From assembly GCA_903869345.1 (NCBI GenBank), contig CAIPYM010000029.1, positions 1 through 59,741 of the forward strand: a DNA stretch of 59,741 nt. Reading direction: 5' to 3'. The stretch's first letter is position 1; each line of letters starts with the position of its first letter. Under the pieces are notes generated by a model, which saw nothing but the letters and a program-made list of their open reading frames with translations, ran no database searches and was not told where the DNA came from. Positions 35,982-45,131 of this stretch are shown piece by piece. This DNA comes from an uncultured Pseudomonadota bacterium. Its GTDB lineage: Bacteria; Pseudomonadota; Alphaproteobacteria; UBA9219. Both the position numbers and the translations under genes were made by a program.

Positions 35982-37145
35982 TCAGCCCTGCCCCCGTTCG
36001 AGGTACCGCAAAATCGCCTCAAGGCGCTGAAGCCCGGCGGGGGTTGTTCGGAATCCTTGGGCGTCTTTGACGGCGAGCCCCTCCCGCACCAGACGGTCCA
36101 CGCGGGGACTATCAAGGGATTGGTCGAGGTCCTCGTTGAAAAGCCTTCGCCACCGATCGGCGTTCAGCCCTTCAACCAGCCGAAGCCCCATGAGCCGCGC
36201 TTCGCGCTGCGCCTCCTCGCGGGTCAAGGCCTGCCGTCGCACAGCGCCGTGTCCATAGGCCGCCACGCGCTCGGCCCAAACATCGGGTCGTCCGGGGTTT
36301 TCCGTGGCAAAGCGCACGCCTCCGTCCCGTAGGCGGCCATGCGCGGCCGGGCCAATGCCGAGGTAATCCTGGTAACGCCACACCGCGCGGTTATGCCGGC
36401 TTTCCTCGCCAGGGCGGGCGTGGTTAGAGACCTCGTACGCCGGAAACCCGGCCTCGCGGAGAATCTCTTGCGTTGTTTCAAACAACCGGGCGCTATCCTC
36501 GGGCGCGGCTTCCAAACATGCCCCGTCGTGGCGCACACGAGTCGCAAACGCGGTCCTAGGATCCACCGTCAGCTGGTAGAGCGACAGATGCTGCGCCCCC
36601 ATCGCCAGGGCCTCACGCACCTCGTCCGTCCAGGCCTCAGGGGTCTGCCCAGGGCGCGCGTAAATGAGATCCAGCGAGAGTCGCGGGAAAATCCGTACGG
36701 CAGCTTCAATGGCCTGTCGCGCTTCCTTCACGCCGTGAATCCGGCCCAAAAAGCGCAGAGCGTCTTCCCGCAGCGCCTGAATGCCGAGGGATAAACGCTT
36801 AACTCCGGCGTCTCGAAACGCCTGAAAATGCGCCGCGTCCACCGTGGCCGGATTAGCCTCCAGCGTAATTTCAACGTCGGATTCCATCGGCCAGAACCGC
36901 GCGATTGTCGCCAGCAGTCGTTCCAACGTCGCCGGATTCATCATCGAGGGGGTTCCGCCCCCGATGTAGACCGAGCCCACACGCCTTGCCGAAATCCGTG
37001 CAGCGTAAAACGCCAGTTCCGTCTGGCAGGCCTCGCGCCACAGGTCCTCGTCCGGCGGCGTTGCGAAGCTTGTGAAGGCGCAATACGGGCACTTGGCTAA
37101 ACACCAGGGCCAATGGATGTAAACCGCCAGCCCTTCGTTCGCCAC
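35982..37145 (-). CDS. hemW: HemW-type radical SAM heme chaperone
   Basis: Radical SAM protein related to HemN but now assigned to heme trafficking. The cluster motif is CLAKCPYC (C15, C19, C22), just after VYIHWPW. GGGTPSMMNP follows, then LSLGIQAL and the DLIYARPGQTPEAW segment. The start is taken at GTG 37145 with AGGGG 7 bases upstream, which gives a normal N-terminus; the frame is open to 37196 but would overlap secB. It lies 10 bases downstream of secB. Confidence 0.9.
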   Translation of the reverse strand: MANEGLAVYIHWPWCLAKCPYCAFTSFATPPDEDLWREACQTELAFYAARISARRVGSVYIGGGTPSMMNPATLERLLATIARFWPMESDVEITLEANPATVDAAHFQAFRDAGVKRLSLGIQALREDALRFLGRIHGVKEARQAIEAAVRIFPRLSLDLIYARPGQTPEAWTDEVREALAMGAQHLSLYQLTVDPRTAFATRVRHDGACLEAAPEDSARLFETTQEILREAGFPAYEVSNHARPGEESRHNRAVWRYQDYLGIGPAAHGRLRDGGVRFATENPGRPDVWAERVAAYGHGAVRRQALTREEAQREARLMGLRLVEGLNADRWRRLFNEDLDQSLDSPRVDRLVREGLAVKDAQGFRTTPAGLQRLEAILRYLERGQG

Positions 37146-37155
37146 GGGAAAGCCC

Positions 37156-37653
37156 CTAATGCGTCGTCGCGTCCGATGAGGCGTAGAGGGACCCAAAATC
37201 CAGGGGATTCAGCATGACCGGGGGAAATCCGCTTTCCTGGACAAGCCGAGCCACAAGAGCCCGCGCGAAGGGGAAAAGAAGGCGCGGCGCTTCAACGAGC
37301 GCAAACATCTTCACGGCCTCTTCCGGCAGGTTCGGCAACGTGAATACGCCCACGTAAGCCAGCTCCACGATGTACCCCACCACATCGCCAAAGCGGGATT
37401 CAAAGCGAAGGTTCAACGTTACTTCATGAACGTTCGCCGCCAAGGGCCTGGACTGCACGTTGACCGAGAGCGGCGTCATCGCCCCGCGTGCGCTTCCCCG
37501 CGCCAACGCCTCAAACGCTTGCGCTGCAGAGGGGCATTCAAACGACAGGTCTTTGACGTACTGGTGGTTGACCGTCACCGCCACGGGAGTCATGGCGTCA
37601 TCCTCGTCCTCGGACGCATCAGGGGCGGACGGCGGAAGGGGGGTCTCAGACAT
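37156..37653 (-). CDS. secB: protein-export chaperone SecB
   Basis: Tetrameric cytosolic chaperone delivering preproteins to SecA, 165 aa. Family landmarks are VNHQYVKDLSFECP near the N-terminus, AYVGVFTLPNLP, ALVEAPRLLFPFARALVARL, and GFPPVMLNPLDFGSLY. It is preceded by a 126-base gap from the nudix gene and followed closely by hemW. I see no promoter of its own. Confidence 0.97.
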   Translation of the reverse strand: MSETPLPPSAPDASEDEDDAMTPVAVTVNHQYVKDLSFECPSAAQAFEALARGSARGAMTPLSVNVQSRPLAANVHEVTLNLRFESRFGDVVGYIVELAYVGVFTLPNLPEEAVKMFALVEAPRLLFPFARALVARLVQESGFPPVMLNPLDFGSLYASSDATTH

Positions 37654-37779
37654 GCGACATTCCTTAACAGGGCCAACGGCAAAAGGGCCCCTTGGGTAGC
37701 ACGCTCCCCTCCCAACGTCGAGGAGGTGCCGCGTTTCAAATTAAGGCGCGGGTTTTGAGGGGAAGGGCCGATTGCGCGC

Positions 37780-38382
37780 CTAGGTCCATGCTCGACGCAA
37801 CGTGTCGCGATGCAGGGCCATCCATTGCAGCGTGATCGTCGTTGCGGCCTCGTGGATGCGTCCTTCGTCGAGCCAGCGAAGTGCCTCGGACATGGGGAGC
37901 ACGTGAACGCGCAAGTCCTCGTTTTCGTTTTCCAAGCCGTGCAGACTGCCCTGCTCGGGCATAGCGTCTGCGCGGCCCACGAACACCGTCCACCGTTGGA
38001 CGACCCCTCCAGGAGCTGGATAGAGATTCATCACACGGTGCAAATCGGTGAGGGTACAACCTGATTCTTCCAGCGCTTCGCGTCGAGCGGTGTCCTCGGG
38101 CGTTTCGCCCGCGTCGAGCCGACCCGCCACTTGCTCAATGATCCAGGGAGGGTCCCCCAACACGGCGACGGTCAAACGGAATTGCTCCACAAGCACCACG
38201 CGATCTTCACGGGGATCGTAAGGCAAAACGCTGGCAATCGCGGGGTGAAGGGGGGTTTCCCGCTCCAGCGGCTCTGTCCATGCGCCGGAAAAACGGCGGT
38301 ACTTAAACTTCACCCGTTCCACGCGCCGAGCACCTTGAAACACAACGGTTCGATCCAAAAGCGTGTAATCGCGTTCATCCAT
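37780..38382 (-). CDS. nudF: ADP-ribose pyrophosphatase-type Nudix hydrolase
   Basis: A 200-aa Nudix protein of the ADP-ribose/ADP-sugar pyrophosphatase group. The complete Nudix box is GRLDAGETPEDTARREALEE plus SG. Upstream residues VVLVEQFRLTV and IIEQVAG match the NudF pattern, and downstream YPAPGGVVQRWTVFVG is typical of ADP-ribose pyrophosphatases. It is the first gene of a minus-strand group with secB and hemW. Confidence 0.9.
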   Translation of the reverse strand: MDERDYTLLDRTVVFQGARRVERVKFKYRRFSGAWTEPLERETPLHPAIASVLPYDPREDRVVLVEQFRLTVAVLGDPPWIIEQVAGRLDAGETPEDTARREALEESGCTLTDLHRVMNLYPAPGGVVQRWTVFVGRADAMPEQGSLHGLENENEDLRVHVLPMSEALRWLDEGRIHEAATTITLQWMALHRDTLRRAWT

Positions 38383-38748
38383 CGGAACTCTCCCGTGTCA
38401 TAACAACGGTTGGAATGCGGGAAAGGGTATCGTCACTTCCCATACGAAATCAATACAGCTCGCGAAAGTATCCTTTTTTCTCGCTCGGTACGCAAAAAGT
38501 CGCTCCTCATGTACTGCAACAGGGCACAAAATGATTTTTTAGCCCCGCCCTCTCCTCCGTCAATCACGTTGTTCGCGATGACGACAGAAAGGACAGAATA
38601 AAAAGGAGAACTCCTGCCGTGCCGCAGGATCAGAATGGCGGACCCGGTGGGGGGATGTTTGTCACACCTGTGCGTTCTTGATACGCTAGAGACTCGGTTT
38701 TGAGGAGGAAGGGTCGTCCTGCAAACCCGTGGAAGAAGGGACTCAGAC
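38383..38748. other. intergenic gap with repeat-like fragments and promoter-like sequence
   Basis: No gene found in 366 bases. It contains CCTTTTTTCTCGCTCGG (near 38472), almost identical to a stretch at 23786, and TTCGCGATGACGAC (near 38570), which resembles a decayed family-2 repeat. TTGATA at 38678-38683 is followed by CGCTAGAGACTCGGT at 38684-38698, a motif also present upstream of rpmJ. Confidence 0.4.
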
Positions 38749-39354
38749 ATGGTGTTTTTGCAACAGGGGCCAAGGGGTGCCGGTACGTTGGGCCTAAGCC
38801 TTGGCCTGGCGATCGTTTGCAGTTTCGTGTTTCTGTCCGGAGCCTCGGCCCAGACGATGAACCTCGGCACCGCCCCCAGCTTGTCGGGAGTGACGTCCAT
38901 CCTGACCCAAGTTCCGGTTGTCAACGACGCCGAGGTTGCGTCCTCGTGCGGAACGGCGGACCCCGATCTGATCAACGACATGGTGGGCTACCTGCAGGAT
39001 CGAGGGTTTCCCGTTGTCAGACCCCTCGATGCCAAGCCCTTGATCCTGGGCGAAGCGCGCGTTGAACTGGTGCCGGAGGTTGTCTCGTTTAACAACCAGG
39101 GGCTTGATTGCGTGTCGTGGGTGGCGCTGACGGCGCAATCGCAGAAAACGCTCGTTATTCTTCCCGTCGCTCAGCCACGCGCCGTGACCATCACCTATTG
39201 GCGGCGAGGCTTGTTGGTCTCCAGCAACGTGGCGACCCACGGCCGCGTTGTGGCGGAAACCCTTTACAGCCTCGGCAAGAAGTTTGGTGATCGCTACAAG
39301 TCCGACCAGCCCCCCGCCCTGCCGGACCTTCGGCCTCCGTCGAAGAAGCCCTAA
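38749..39354 (+). CDS. exported protein of unknown function
   Basis: A 201-aa protein with a signal peptide (about 1-35, ending SGASA). The mature part has two cysteines (SSCGTADP and LDCVSWVAL), probably a disulfide, and a beta-rich central region. The last 20 residues are Pro/Lys-rich. I do not recognise a family. GGAAG purines precede the ATG. It lies 6 bases before rmuC, so the two may be co-transcribed. Confidence 0.6.
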   Translation: MVFLQQGPRGAGTLGLSLGLAIVCSFVFLSGASAQTMNLGTAPSLSGVTSILTQVPVVNDAEVASSCGTADPDLINDMVGYLQDRGFPVVRPLDAKPLILGEARVELVPEVVSFNNQGLDCVSWVALTAQSQKTLVILPVAQPRAVTITYWRRGLLVSSNVATHGRVVAETLYSLGKKFGDRYKSDQPPALPDLRPPSKKP

Positions 39355-39360
39355 GCCCCC

Positions 39361-40635
39361 ATGGAGTCTTCTTTTCCGGCTTTCGTGGTACTTGGCGCGT
39401 TTGTCATCGGGGCGGCCTGCGGGGGCGGATTCGTCGCCTGGACGCTGCGTCTTCGGCGACAGGATGAAACCGTTTTGGCCGAACGGTTTAAGGCGCTCGC
39501 GGCGGACACGCTGTACCAAAACAGCGCGCTGTTTTTAACGCTGGCCGAAGAACGCCTGAAGGAAGGCGAAAAGGCCGCCGTAACCGCTCTGGGGACCAAG
39601 GAAGCGGCGATCGAGGCCTTGGTCAAACCCATGCGGGAAACCCTGGAGCGCATGGACACGCACGTCCGGGCGCTGGAATCCAAGCGGGAGGGGGCGTACC
39701 GCGAGCTCCTGGCGATGGTCGCGGCCTCGCGCGAAGGGCAAAAGCTGCTTCAAAAAGAAACGGGCCAACTTCTGCAGGCGCTCCGCGCTCCATCGGCGCG
39801 GGGACGGTGGGGGGAGATTCAGCTGAGGCGAATCCTGGAAATCACGGGGCTTGCAGCGCACATCGGTGATTTCACGACGCAGGCGCACATCGTCGGCGAG
39901 GATTCCAACGCCCGCCCCGACTGCATCGTGCATTTGCCCGGAGCGCGGTGCGTCGTGATCGACAGCAAGGTGCCCCTGATGGCGTACCTGGATTCGGTGG
40001 AAGCGACGACCGAGGAGGCACGCCTTGAGGGACTTGGACGCCACGCCAAGCAACTGAAACAGCACGTGCGCCTTTTAGGGGCCAAGGGCTACGGAAGCCG
40101 CGTCGAGGGGGCTCCCGAGTTTGTGGTGCTCTTTTTGCCCGGCGAGCATTTCCTGAGCGCGGCGCTGGAAGCTGATCCGGGGCTTTTGGATTACAGCGCA
40201 GAAAACAACGTCGTCCTGACGACTCCCACAACGCTCGTGGCCCTTTTGCGCATGGTCGCATGGGGGTGGCGGCAGGAGGCCCTGGCCGCCAACGTCCGCG
40301 AGGTTGCCGACGCCGGACGCAAGCTGCGCGAGGCGCTCGAAGCCTTTCTGGAACCTCTCGGCAAGGTGGGGCGGCAACTCGCGCTCGCGGGAACGGCCTA
40401 CAACAAGGCGATGGATCTTTTGGGCCGGTCGGTTTTGGACAAGGCCGAGGTCCTCAGTGCTCTCGGAGCGGGCAGCGCCGATGAACGCCCGCTCATGCCC
40501 CCACCCCGCGTTCGTATCGCGCGGGCCCCGCGTGGCGAGGCCTGGACGACCGAATCCGCCGACGAGGACCTCCCCGAGGGGGACGATTCGTCACGAAGCC
40601 CGCCTCCCTCACCAAGCGGCGCAATCTATCCCTGA
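39361..40635 (+). CDS. rmuC: DNA recombination protein RmuC
   Basis: A 424-aa protein with an N-terminal membrane anchor (about 8-28), a coiled coil (about 40-140), and the RmuC nuclease-like domain. Landmarks are GRWGEIQLRRILEITGL, RPDCIVHLPG, VVIDSKVPLMAYLDSVEA and FVVLFLPGEHFLSAALE. RmuC limits DNA inversions and is associated with phage defence in some bacteria. The C-terminal 60 residues are disordered and acidic. Confidence 0.92.
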   Translation: MESSFPAFVVLGAFVIGAACGGGFVAWTLRLRRQDETVLAERFKALAADTLYQNSALFLTLAEERLKEGEKAAVTALGTKEAAIEALVKPMRETLERMDTHVRALESKREGAYRELLAMVAASREGQKLLQKETGQLLQALRAPSARGRWGEIQLRRILEITGLAAHIGDFTTQAHIVGEDSNARPDCIVHLPGARCVVIDSKVPLMAYLDSVEATTEEARLEGLGRHAKQLKQHVRLLGAKGYGSRVEGAPEFVVLFLPGEHFLSAALEADPGLLDYSAENNVVLTTPTTLVALLRMVAWGWRQEALAANVREVADAGRKLREALEAFLEPLGKVGRQLALAGTAYNKAMDLLGRSVLDKAEVLSALGAGSADERPLMPPPRVRIARAPRGEAWTTESADEDLPEGDDSSRSPPPSPSGAIYP

Positions 40636-40699
40636 CAAACACTTGCTTTCACGGCGTTTCTGCGGCACGTTAGGCAAACGTTAAGGAGCGTAGAACACA

Positions 40700-41392
40700 A
40701 TGCGTCGTTTTCCGTTGACGGGACTTTTCGGGGTTCTTGGCCTTTGCGTCTTGCTCGTGCTGGGCAGTTGCCGCAGCTCGGGCGAGTTCGGCAGCGAGCC
40801 CGAGCAGCTGATCAGCAACGCGCGCATCACGTTCCAAAGCATGATGAGCGACTCCCAGTACCCCGGCCTTGTGGACATGATGAGCCGCGCCAAGGCCGTC
40901 GTGATCATCCCCCGCCTCTTGCGCGCCGGGTTCTTTTTCGGCGGGCGTGGCGGCAACGGCGTGATGCTGGCTCGCAACGCAGCCGGGGCCTGGAGCTCCC
41001 CTGCGTTCTACACCTTGGGCGGCCTCAGCTTTGGGTTGCAGTTTGGCGGATCGTCCTCCGAGATTGTTCTGGTGATCATGACCGACAAGGGCTTGAACGC
41101 CGTTTTGGATCGGCAAGTCACCCTCGGCGGGGACGCGGGCGTGGCCGTGGGCGAGCTGGGCGAGGGCGTCAACGCGGCGACGGGCCTGGGCCTCAAGGCC
41201 GACATGTACGCGTTTGCGCGGTCCCAGGGCTTGTTTGTCGGCGTGTCGCTGGAGGGATCCGTGATCGCCCCGCGCAACACGTGGAATCAAACGGTTTACG
41301 GGCTCGACGTCACGCCGCACAGCATCCTCGTGGATCAAACGGCGCACGCGGACCTTCCCGCCGTCGGTGAGATCATCAAGGCGATGCCGTAG
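40700..41392 (+). CDS. SYLF-domain lipoprotein (Ysc84-like)
   Basis: A 230-aa lipoprotein: signal peptide with lipobox LGSC (Cys 24). The rest is a lipid-binding SYLF/Ysc84 domain, COG2930. Family landmarks are AKAVVIIPRLLRAGFFFGGRGGNGVML, SSPAFYTLGGLSFGLQFGG, IVLVIMTDKGL and AGVAVGELGEG. It probably sits in the outer membrane or periplasm. AAGGAG is about 12 bases before the ATG. Function not known in detail. Confidence 0.87.
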   Translation: MRRFPLTGLFGVLGLCVLLVLGSCRSSGEFGSEPEQLISNARITFQSMMSDSQYPGLVDMMSRAKAVVIIPRLLRAGFFFGGRGGNGVMLARNAAGAWSSPAFYTLGGLSFGLQFGGSSSEIVLVIMTDKGLNAVLDRQVTLGGDAGVAVGELGEGVNAATGLGLKADMYAFARSQGLFVGVSLEGSVIAPRNTWNQTVYGLDVTPHSILVDQTAHADLPAVGEIIKAMP

Positions 41393-41400
41393 GGACAACG

Positions 41401-41820
41401 ATGGGGTTCAAACGCCTGAATGCGGGGGACCTGGACCGGGCGCTGAGCGTGTCGCCGCGTCAGTACCTCGTGGGTCGGCTCACACGCCCGCAAGAAATCA
41501 CTGAGATGGTTGACGACCGCATCGAGGTTGGCCTCTCGCGCTACCCGTCCGCATCCACCGAGCAACCCCACCGCCACACGCACGTGACCGAGTACCAGTA
41601 CGTCATTTCGGGGCTCACGGAATACCTGGACGTGGCCACCCACGAGGTGCATCGGTTCGCGGCGGGCGATTTCTACGCCACCTCGCCGGAAACGTCGTAC
41701 GCCCAACGCATCAAGGCGGGCACGTTGATTTTGTTCATCAAAGTCCCCGGCCAAAACGACAAGGTGCCCCTGGAGGCCTCTCCCACCGTCCGCGCCTGGA
41801 TGGACGACCCTGCGTGGTAG
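41401..41820 (+). CDS. small cupin-fold protein
   Basis: A 139-aa cupin. Metal-binding-type residues appear in PHRHTHVTEYQYVISG (H, H, E pattern of cupin motif 1) and the second motif follows in HRFAAGDFYATSPETSY. No fused domain. The substrate is unknown; many such proteins sit near sugar metabolism. It begins 8 bases after the SYLF gene and is likely in the same transcript. Confidence 0.8.
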   Translation: MGFKRLNAGDLDRALSVSPRQYLVGRLTRPQEITEMVDDRIEVGLSRYPSASTEQPHRHTHVTEYQYVISGLTEYLDVATHEVHRFAAGDFYATSPETSYAQRIKAGTLILFIKVPGQNDKVPLEASPTVRAWMDDPAW

Positions 41821-41946
41821 AACCGCCTTCCGATAAAATGATGATCCTCTTTTGAACACAGGTATTACAGGGGGCACAGCGGGATTCCTTCGCCCCTCGT
41901 GGGCGGGGGTTCGGGTGAGGGGGGCAGCAGCCGTTTGCGAAAAAGC

Positions 41947-41975
41947 TTGACGCGCTAAAGACTCGGTCCTATAGG
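41947..41975 (+). promoter_or_regulatory. candidate sigma70 promoter for rpmJ
   Basis: TTGACG (41947-41952), 17 bases, then TATAGG (41970-41975). The spacer begins with CGCTAAAGACTCGGT, shared (one difference) with 38684-38698 upstream of the exported-protein gene. Confidence 0.6.
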
Positions 41976-42039
41976 GGGCGAGTCGGCGCGGACAACGAGA
42001 TGATTCAAAATGCGCACGGGATACACCAGGGGATCGACC

Positions 42040-42165
42040 ATGAAAGTCGCAAATTCGCTCAAGGCGTTGAAAAAGCGGGATGCCGCCTGCAAGGTTGTGC
42101 GCCGCAAAGGTCGCGTGTACGTCATCAACAAGGTCAACCCCCGGTACAAGGCGCGGCAGGGCTGA
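42040..42165 (+). CDS. rpmJ: 50S ribosomal protein L36 (zinc-less type)
   Basis: A 41-codon gene. The product begins [18 protein letters not shown] and continues [13 protein letters not shown], then NPRYKARQG. This matches the alphaproteobacterial L36 form lacking the four zinc-binding residues of the other L36 type. AGGGG lies 8 bases before the ATG. It is a single gene with its own promoter, as is common for this L36. A repeat begins 30 bases after the stop. Confidence 0.95.
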   Translation: MKVANSLKALKKRDAACKVVRRKGRVYVINKVNPRYKARQG

Positions 42166-42196
42166 TTCGCGCTGGGAACGGAACTCGAACAAGAGC

Positions 42197-42282
42197 CGTC
42201 GTCCCGGCGAAGGCCGGGACCTCGATGTCTTGGGAGGACGGTTTTCAAATCCTTCGGGATTCCGGCTTTCGCCGGAATGACG
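42197..42282. repeat. REP-like palindromic repeat, family 1
   Basis: Two palindromic units: GTCCCGGCGAAGGCCGGGAC and, in the other orientation, ATTCCGGCTTTCGCCGGAAT, separated by about 45 bases with GTCGT and ATGACG at the outer ends. It lies between rpmJ and mnmG. Another copy of the unit CCCAACTTGCGCC follows at 42304 and recurs at 46400. Confidence 0.85.
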
Positions 42283-42385
42283 AAAGTTCTTTCACTCTCG
42301 GGATCCCAACTTGCGCCGAGGTGACGCCAAGGGGAACAGGCGGAACAGAAAACACTCGTCGGGATGAAAAAAAGGTCGTGGTCCC

Positions 42386-44266
42386 GTGACACATCCTACC
42401 GAATCGGCAACCTACGACGTCCTCGTAATCGGCGGGGGGCATGCCGGGTGCGAAGCCGCCGCCGCCGCCGCGCGGATGGGGGCGAAGACGCTCCTTCTGA
42501 CACACCGTCTCGACACCCTCGGGGAGATGTCGTGCAACCCGGCCATCGGGGGGCTCGGCAAGGGGCACCTGGTGCGGGAGGTCGATGCGCTTGACGGACT
42601 GATGGGCCGCGTGGCGGATGCCGCCGGAATTCAGTTCCGCGTGTTGAACCGCAGCAAGGGCCCCGCCGTTCAGGGCCTGCGCTGCCAAGCCGACAGGAAA
42701 CTCTACCGCCGTGCCATGCGAGCGGCGTTGGAGTTCACGCCGAACCTGACCCTCCGTGAAGGCGCGGCGGCGGACCTGATCCTGGACGACGACGGCATTC
42801 TCCGGGGTCTCACCACCGAAAACGGCCTCAAAATAAACGCAAAGGACATTGTTATCGCAACCGGGACGTTTCTGGGCGGCCTCACGCATGTCGGGGAGGA
42901 AAAGCGTCCGGCGGGTCGCGTAGGCGAAGCGCCCTCCCTGTGTCTGGCGGAAACACTCCGCCGCCTCGGGTTTCCGATGGGGCGGCTCAAGACCGGCACG
43001 CCCCCGCGTCTGGACGGGGCGACAATCGCCTGGGATCGCCTGGAGCGGCAGGAGGGCGATGCGGAACCCGTGCCGTTCTCGGCACTGACGACGACGTTGC
43101 CGAACCCGCAAATCGCGTGCGGCATCACGACGACAACGCCCGAAACGCACGCGCTGATTCGCGCCAACCTCGACCGCGCCCCGCTGTACACCGGCCAAAT
43201 CACCGGACTCGGGCCGCGCTATTGCCCGTCGATCGAAGACAAAGTCGTCCGGTTCGCGCACCGGGAGCATCATCAAATTTTCCTGGAGCCCGAGGGTCTC
43301 GACGACACGACGGTCTACCCCAACGGAATCTCGACCTCCCTGCCCCGCGATGTCCAAGAATCCCTGCTGGCCACGATCCCCGGCCTCGAAAATGTGCGGA
43401 TGATCCGGCCGGGGTACGCGATCGAATACGACTTTTGCGACCCTCGCGCCCTGCGCCCGACGCTGGAAACGCGCCAGGTTCCGGGCCTTTTCTTCGCGGG
43501 CCAGATCAACGGCACGACGGGGTACGAAGAAGCCGCCGCGCAAGGCTTGTTGGCGGGGATCAACGCGGCCCTTCTCGCCCAGGGACGCGCTGCTTTCACG
43601 CTCGATCGTGCCGAGGCTTACATCGGCGTGATGGTGGACGATCTTGTGACGCAGGGGACGACCGAGCCCTACCGCATGTTCACCTCCCGCGCGGAATACC
43701 GACTCACGCTGCGCTCGGACAATGCCGATCAGCGCCTGACACCCCTTGGCCTCCGTCTGGGTTGCGTGGGGCCCGAACGAGCCGAGGTGTTTGGTAAGCG
43801 CCAAGCAGCCTACGAATCGGCGCGGGCGATTCTAGACCGCATTGAGGCGACGCCCACGGAGTTGTTTCGGCGAGGGATGGCCGTGAATCAGGACGGCACG
43901 CGCCGGACCGCGCGGGACCTCTTGGCCCTGCCCGGCATGTCGCTGGCACGCCTGGGGGAACTTTGGCCGGAGCTTCGGGGTATTGAACCGCGCGAGGCCG
44001 CGCTCTTGGAGACCGAGGCGCTTTACGCCGGGTACACCGAGCGCCAGGAGGCCGACATTCAGGCTTTTCGTCGGGACGAAGATCTTGTGTTACCGGAAGA
44101 CCTGGACGTTGAGTCGCTTGGGGGGCTTTCGACCGAGATCAAGCAAAAACTCCTCCGCGTCCGGCCCACAACCCTCGGGGCGGCGGGCCGAATCCCCGGC
44201 GTGACCCCCGCCGCGCTCATCGCGCTTTTGAAACACGTTAAACGAACGGAGAAAGCGCGTGGCTGA
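42386..44266 (+). CDS. mnmG: tRNA uridine-5-carboxymethylaminomethyl synthesis enzyme MnmG
   Basis: FAD-dependent subunit of the MnmE-MnmG complex that modifies wobble uridine in tRNA; 626 aa, normal length. The FAD motif [17 protein letters not shown] is at residues about 14-30, followed by [39 protein letters not shown] and, near the middle, [20 protein letters not shown]. The start is GTG with AAGG 10 bases upstream. Its stop overlaps the rsmG start by 8 bases. mnmE, usually upstream, is replaced here by rpmJ and repeats. Confidence 0.97.
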   Translation: MTHPTESATYDVLVIGGGHAGCEAAAAAARMGAKTLLLTHRLDTLGEMSCNPAIGGLGKGHLVREVDALDGLMGRVADAAGIQFRVLNRSKGPAVQGLRCQADRKLYRRAMRAALEFTPNLTLREGAAADLILDDDGILRGLTTENGLKINAKDIVIATGTFLGGLTHVGEEKRPAGRVGEAPSLCLAETLRRLGFPMGRLKTGTPPRLDGATIAWDRLERQEGDAEPVPFSALTTTLPNPQIACGITTTTPETHALIRANLDRAPLYTGQITGLGPRYCPSIEDKVVRFAHREHHQIFLEPEGLDDTTVYPNGISTSLPRDVQESLLATIPGLENVRMIRPGYAIEYDFCDPRALRPTLETRQVPGLFFAGQINGTTGYEEAAAQGLLAGINAALLAQGRAAFTLDRAEAYIGVMVDDLVTQGTTEPYRMFTSRAEYRLTLRSDNADQRLTPLGLRLGCVGPERAEVFGKRQAAYESARAILDRIEATPTELFRRGMAVNQDGTRRTARDLLALPGMSLARLGELWPELRGIEPREAALLETEALYAGYTERQEADIQAFRRDEDLVLPEDLDVESLGGLSTEIKQKLLRVRPTTLGAAGRIPGVTPAALIALLKHVKRTEKARG

Positions 44267-45131
44267 ACAAAACCCCGGTCCGTCACCCCGGCGAACGCCG
44301 GGGTCTATCGAGCCGACGTCACGAGGTCCCGGCCTTCGCCGGGACGACGGGTGTGAGGGTGGGGAGAAAAAGGAATCGTCATTGCGAGGCCCTGAAGGGG
44401 CCGAAGCAATCCATCACCCGCCCTTTCCGCATGCCGCAAAGCCGGGAGATGGATCGCTTCGCTCCGCTCGCGGAGACGAGGAGGGTGGGCATGAGGCTAG
44501 GAAAGAACTCCTCTCTGGCCTCTGGGTTTCACATGAAACGAAGGCGCGGCTGAAGCGCTACGCCGCGCTTGTCGCCGCCGGGAACGAGCGGATGAACCTT
44601 GTCAGCGCGAGCACGGTGCCCCACTTGTGGGAGCGGCATATCCTCGACAGCGCCCAGTTGTTTCTGCACGTTCCTCCAGCCGCGCGGGTTCTCGTGGACA
44701 TCGGGAGCGGAGCCGGTTTTCCGGGGGTGGTCCTCGCGATTCTTGGTGTGCCCGAGGTGCATGTGGTCGAAAGCACCGTGAAAAAGGCCCGTTTTCTGGA
44801 GGAAACCGCCACCGAGCTGGGGCTGTCCAACGTGACGGTCCACCCCGTCCGCGCCGAGGCCGTGCGAGGCCTGAAGGCCGACGTTGTGACGGCCCGTGCC
44901 ATGGCCCCGCTTGTTGAGCTTTTGCCGTTCGTGGCCCCGTTCCTGAAACCAGGAAGCGTCGCCCTCCTTCCCAAGGGGCGTCAGGCCAAAGAAGAGTTAG
45001 CCGCAGCTGGCGCGTTCTGGTCCTTTACGTGTGATTCAACCCCCAGCCTCACCGACCCCTCGGGCACGATCCTCAAAATCGTCCGCCTCACCTACCGCAC
45101 CCCCGCCCACCGCCGGAGCCACCGCCGATGA
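44259..45131 (+). CDS. rsmG: 16S rRNA m7G527 methyltransferase with repeat-derived N-terminal insert
   Basis: SAM-dependent methyltransferase acting on 16S rRNA G527. The core begins at [16 protein letters not shown] (about residue 91), then [19 protein letters not shown], the SAM motif [15 protein letters not shown] and RAEAVRG. At 290 aa it is about 70-80 residues too long. Residues about 5-85 come from a family-1 repeat (44281-44350) and a family-2 repeat (44376-44480) lying in frame between the GTG start and the core. The GTG overlaps mnmG as in relatives, so the start appears ancestral. A parS-like site is at 44525-44540. Whether the insert is tolerated in the protein is unknown; translation could also start internally. 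Confidence 0.85.
   Translation: MAEQNPGPSPRRTPGSIEPTSRGPGLRRDDGCEGGEKKESSLRGPEGAEAIHHPPFPHAAKPGDGSLRSARGDEEGGHEARKELLSGLWVSHETKARLKRYAALVAAGNERMNLVSASTVPHLWERHILDSAQLFLHVPPAARVLVDIGSGAGFPGVVLAILGVPEVHVVESTVKKARFLEETATELGLSNVTVHPVRAEAVRGLKADVVTARAMAPLVELLPFVAPFLKPGSVALLPKGRQAKEELAAAGAFWSFTCDSTPSLTDPSGTILKIVRLTYRTPAHRRSHRR
44281..44350. repeat. family-1 REP-like repeat inside rsmG
   Basis: Contains ACCCCGGCGAACGCCGGGGT and GTCCCGGCCTTCGCCGGGAC, the two arms typical of family 1, flanked by CGTC and GACG. It starts about 20 bases after the rsmG GTG and keeps the frame open. Confidence 0.85.
44376..44480. repeat. family-2 repeat inside rsmG
   Basis: Begins CGTCATTGCGAGG, continues with GAAGCAATCCA and ends TGGATCGCTTCGCTCCGC. 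This is the ATTGCGAGG...CAATCC type of inverted repeat seen in many proteobacteria. It is in frame within rsmG. A related shorter copy is at 50507-50546. Confidence 0.8.
44525..44540. promoter_or_regulatory. parS-like ParB-binding site in rsmG
   Basis: GGTTTCACATGAAACG agrees with the canonical parS palindrome TGTTTCACGTGAAACA at 13 of 16 positions, with the inner GTTTCAC and TGAAAC arms intact. It encodes VSHET in RsmG, the same place where other alphaproteobacteria have parS inside gidB/rsmG. parA and parB are about 2 kb downstream. Confidence 0.7.

Noticed and set aside
42245-43804. 519-codon open frame opposite mnmG
   Set aside because: Shadow of mnmG, ending inside a REP-like repeat; no family features.
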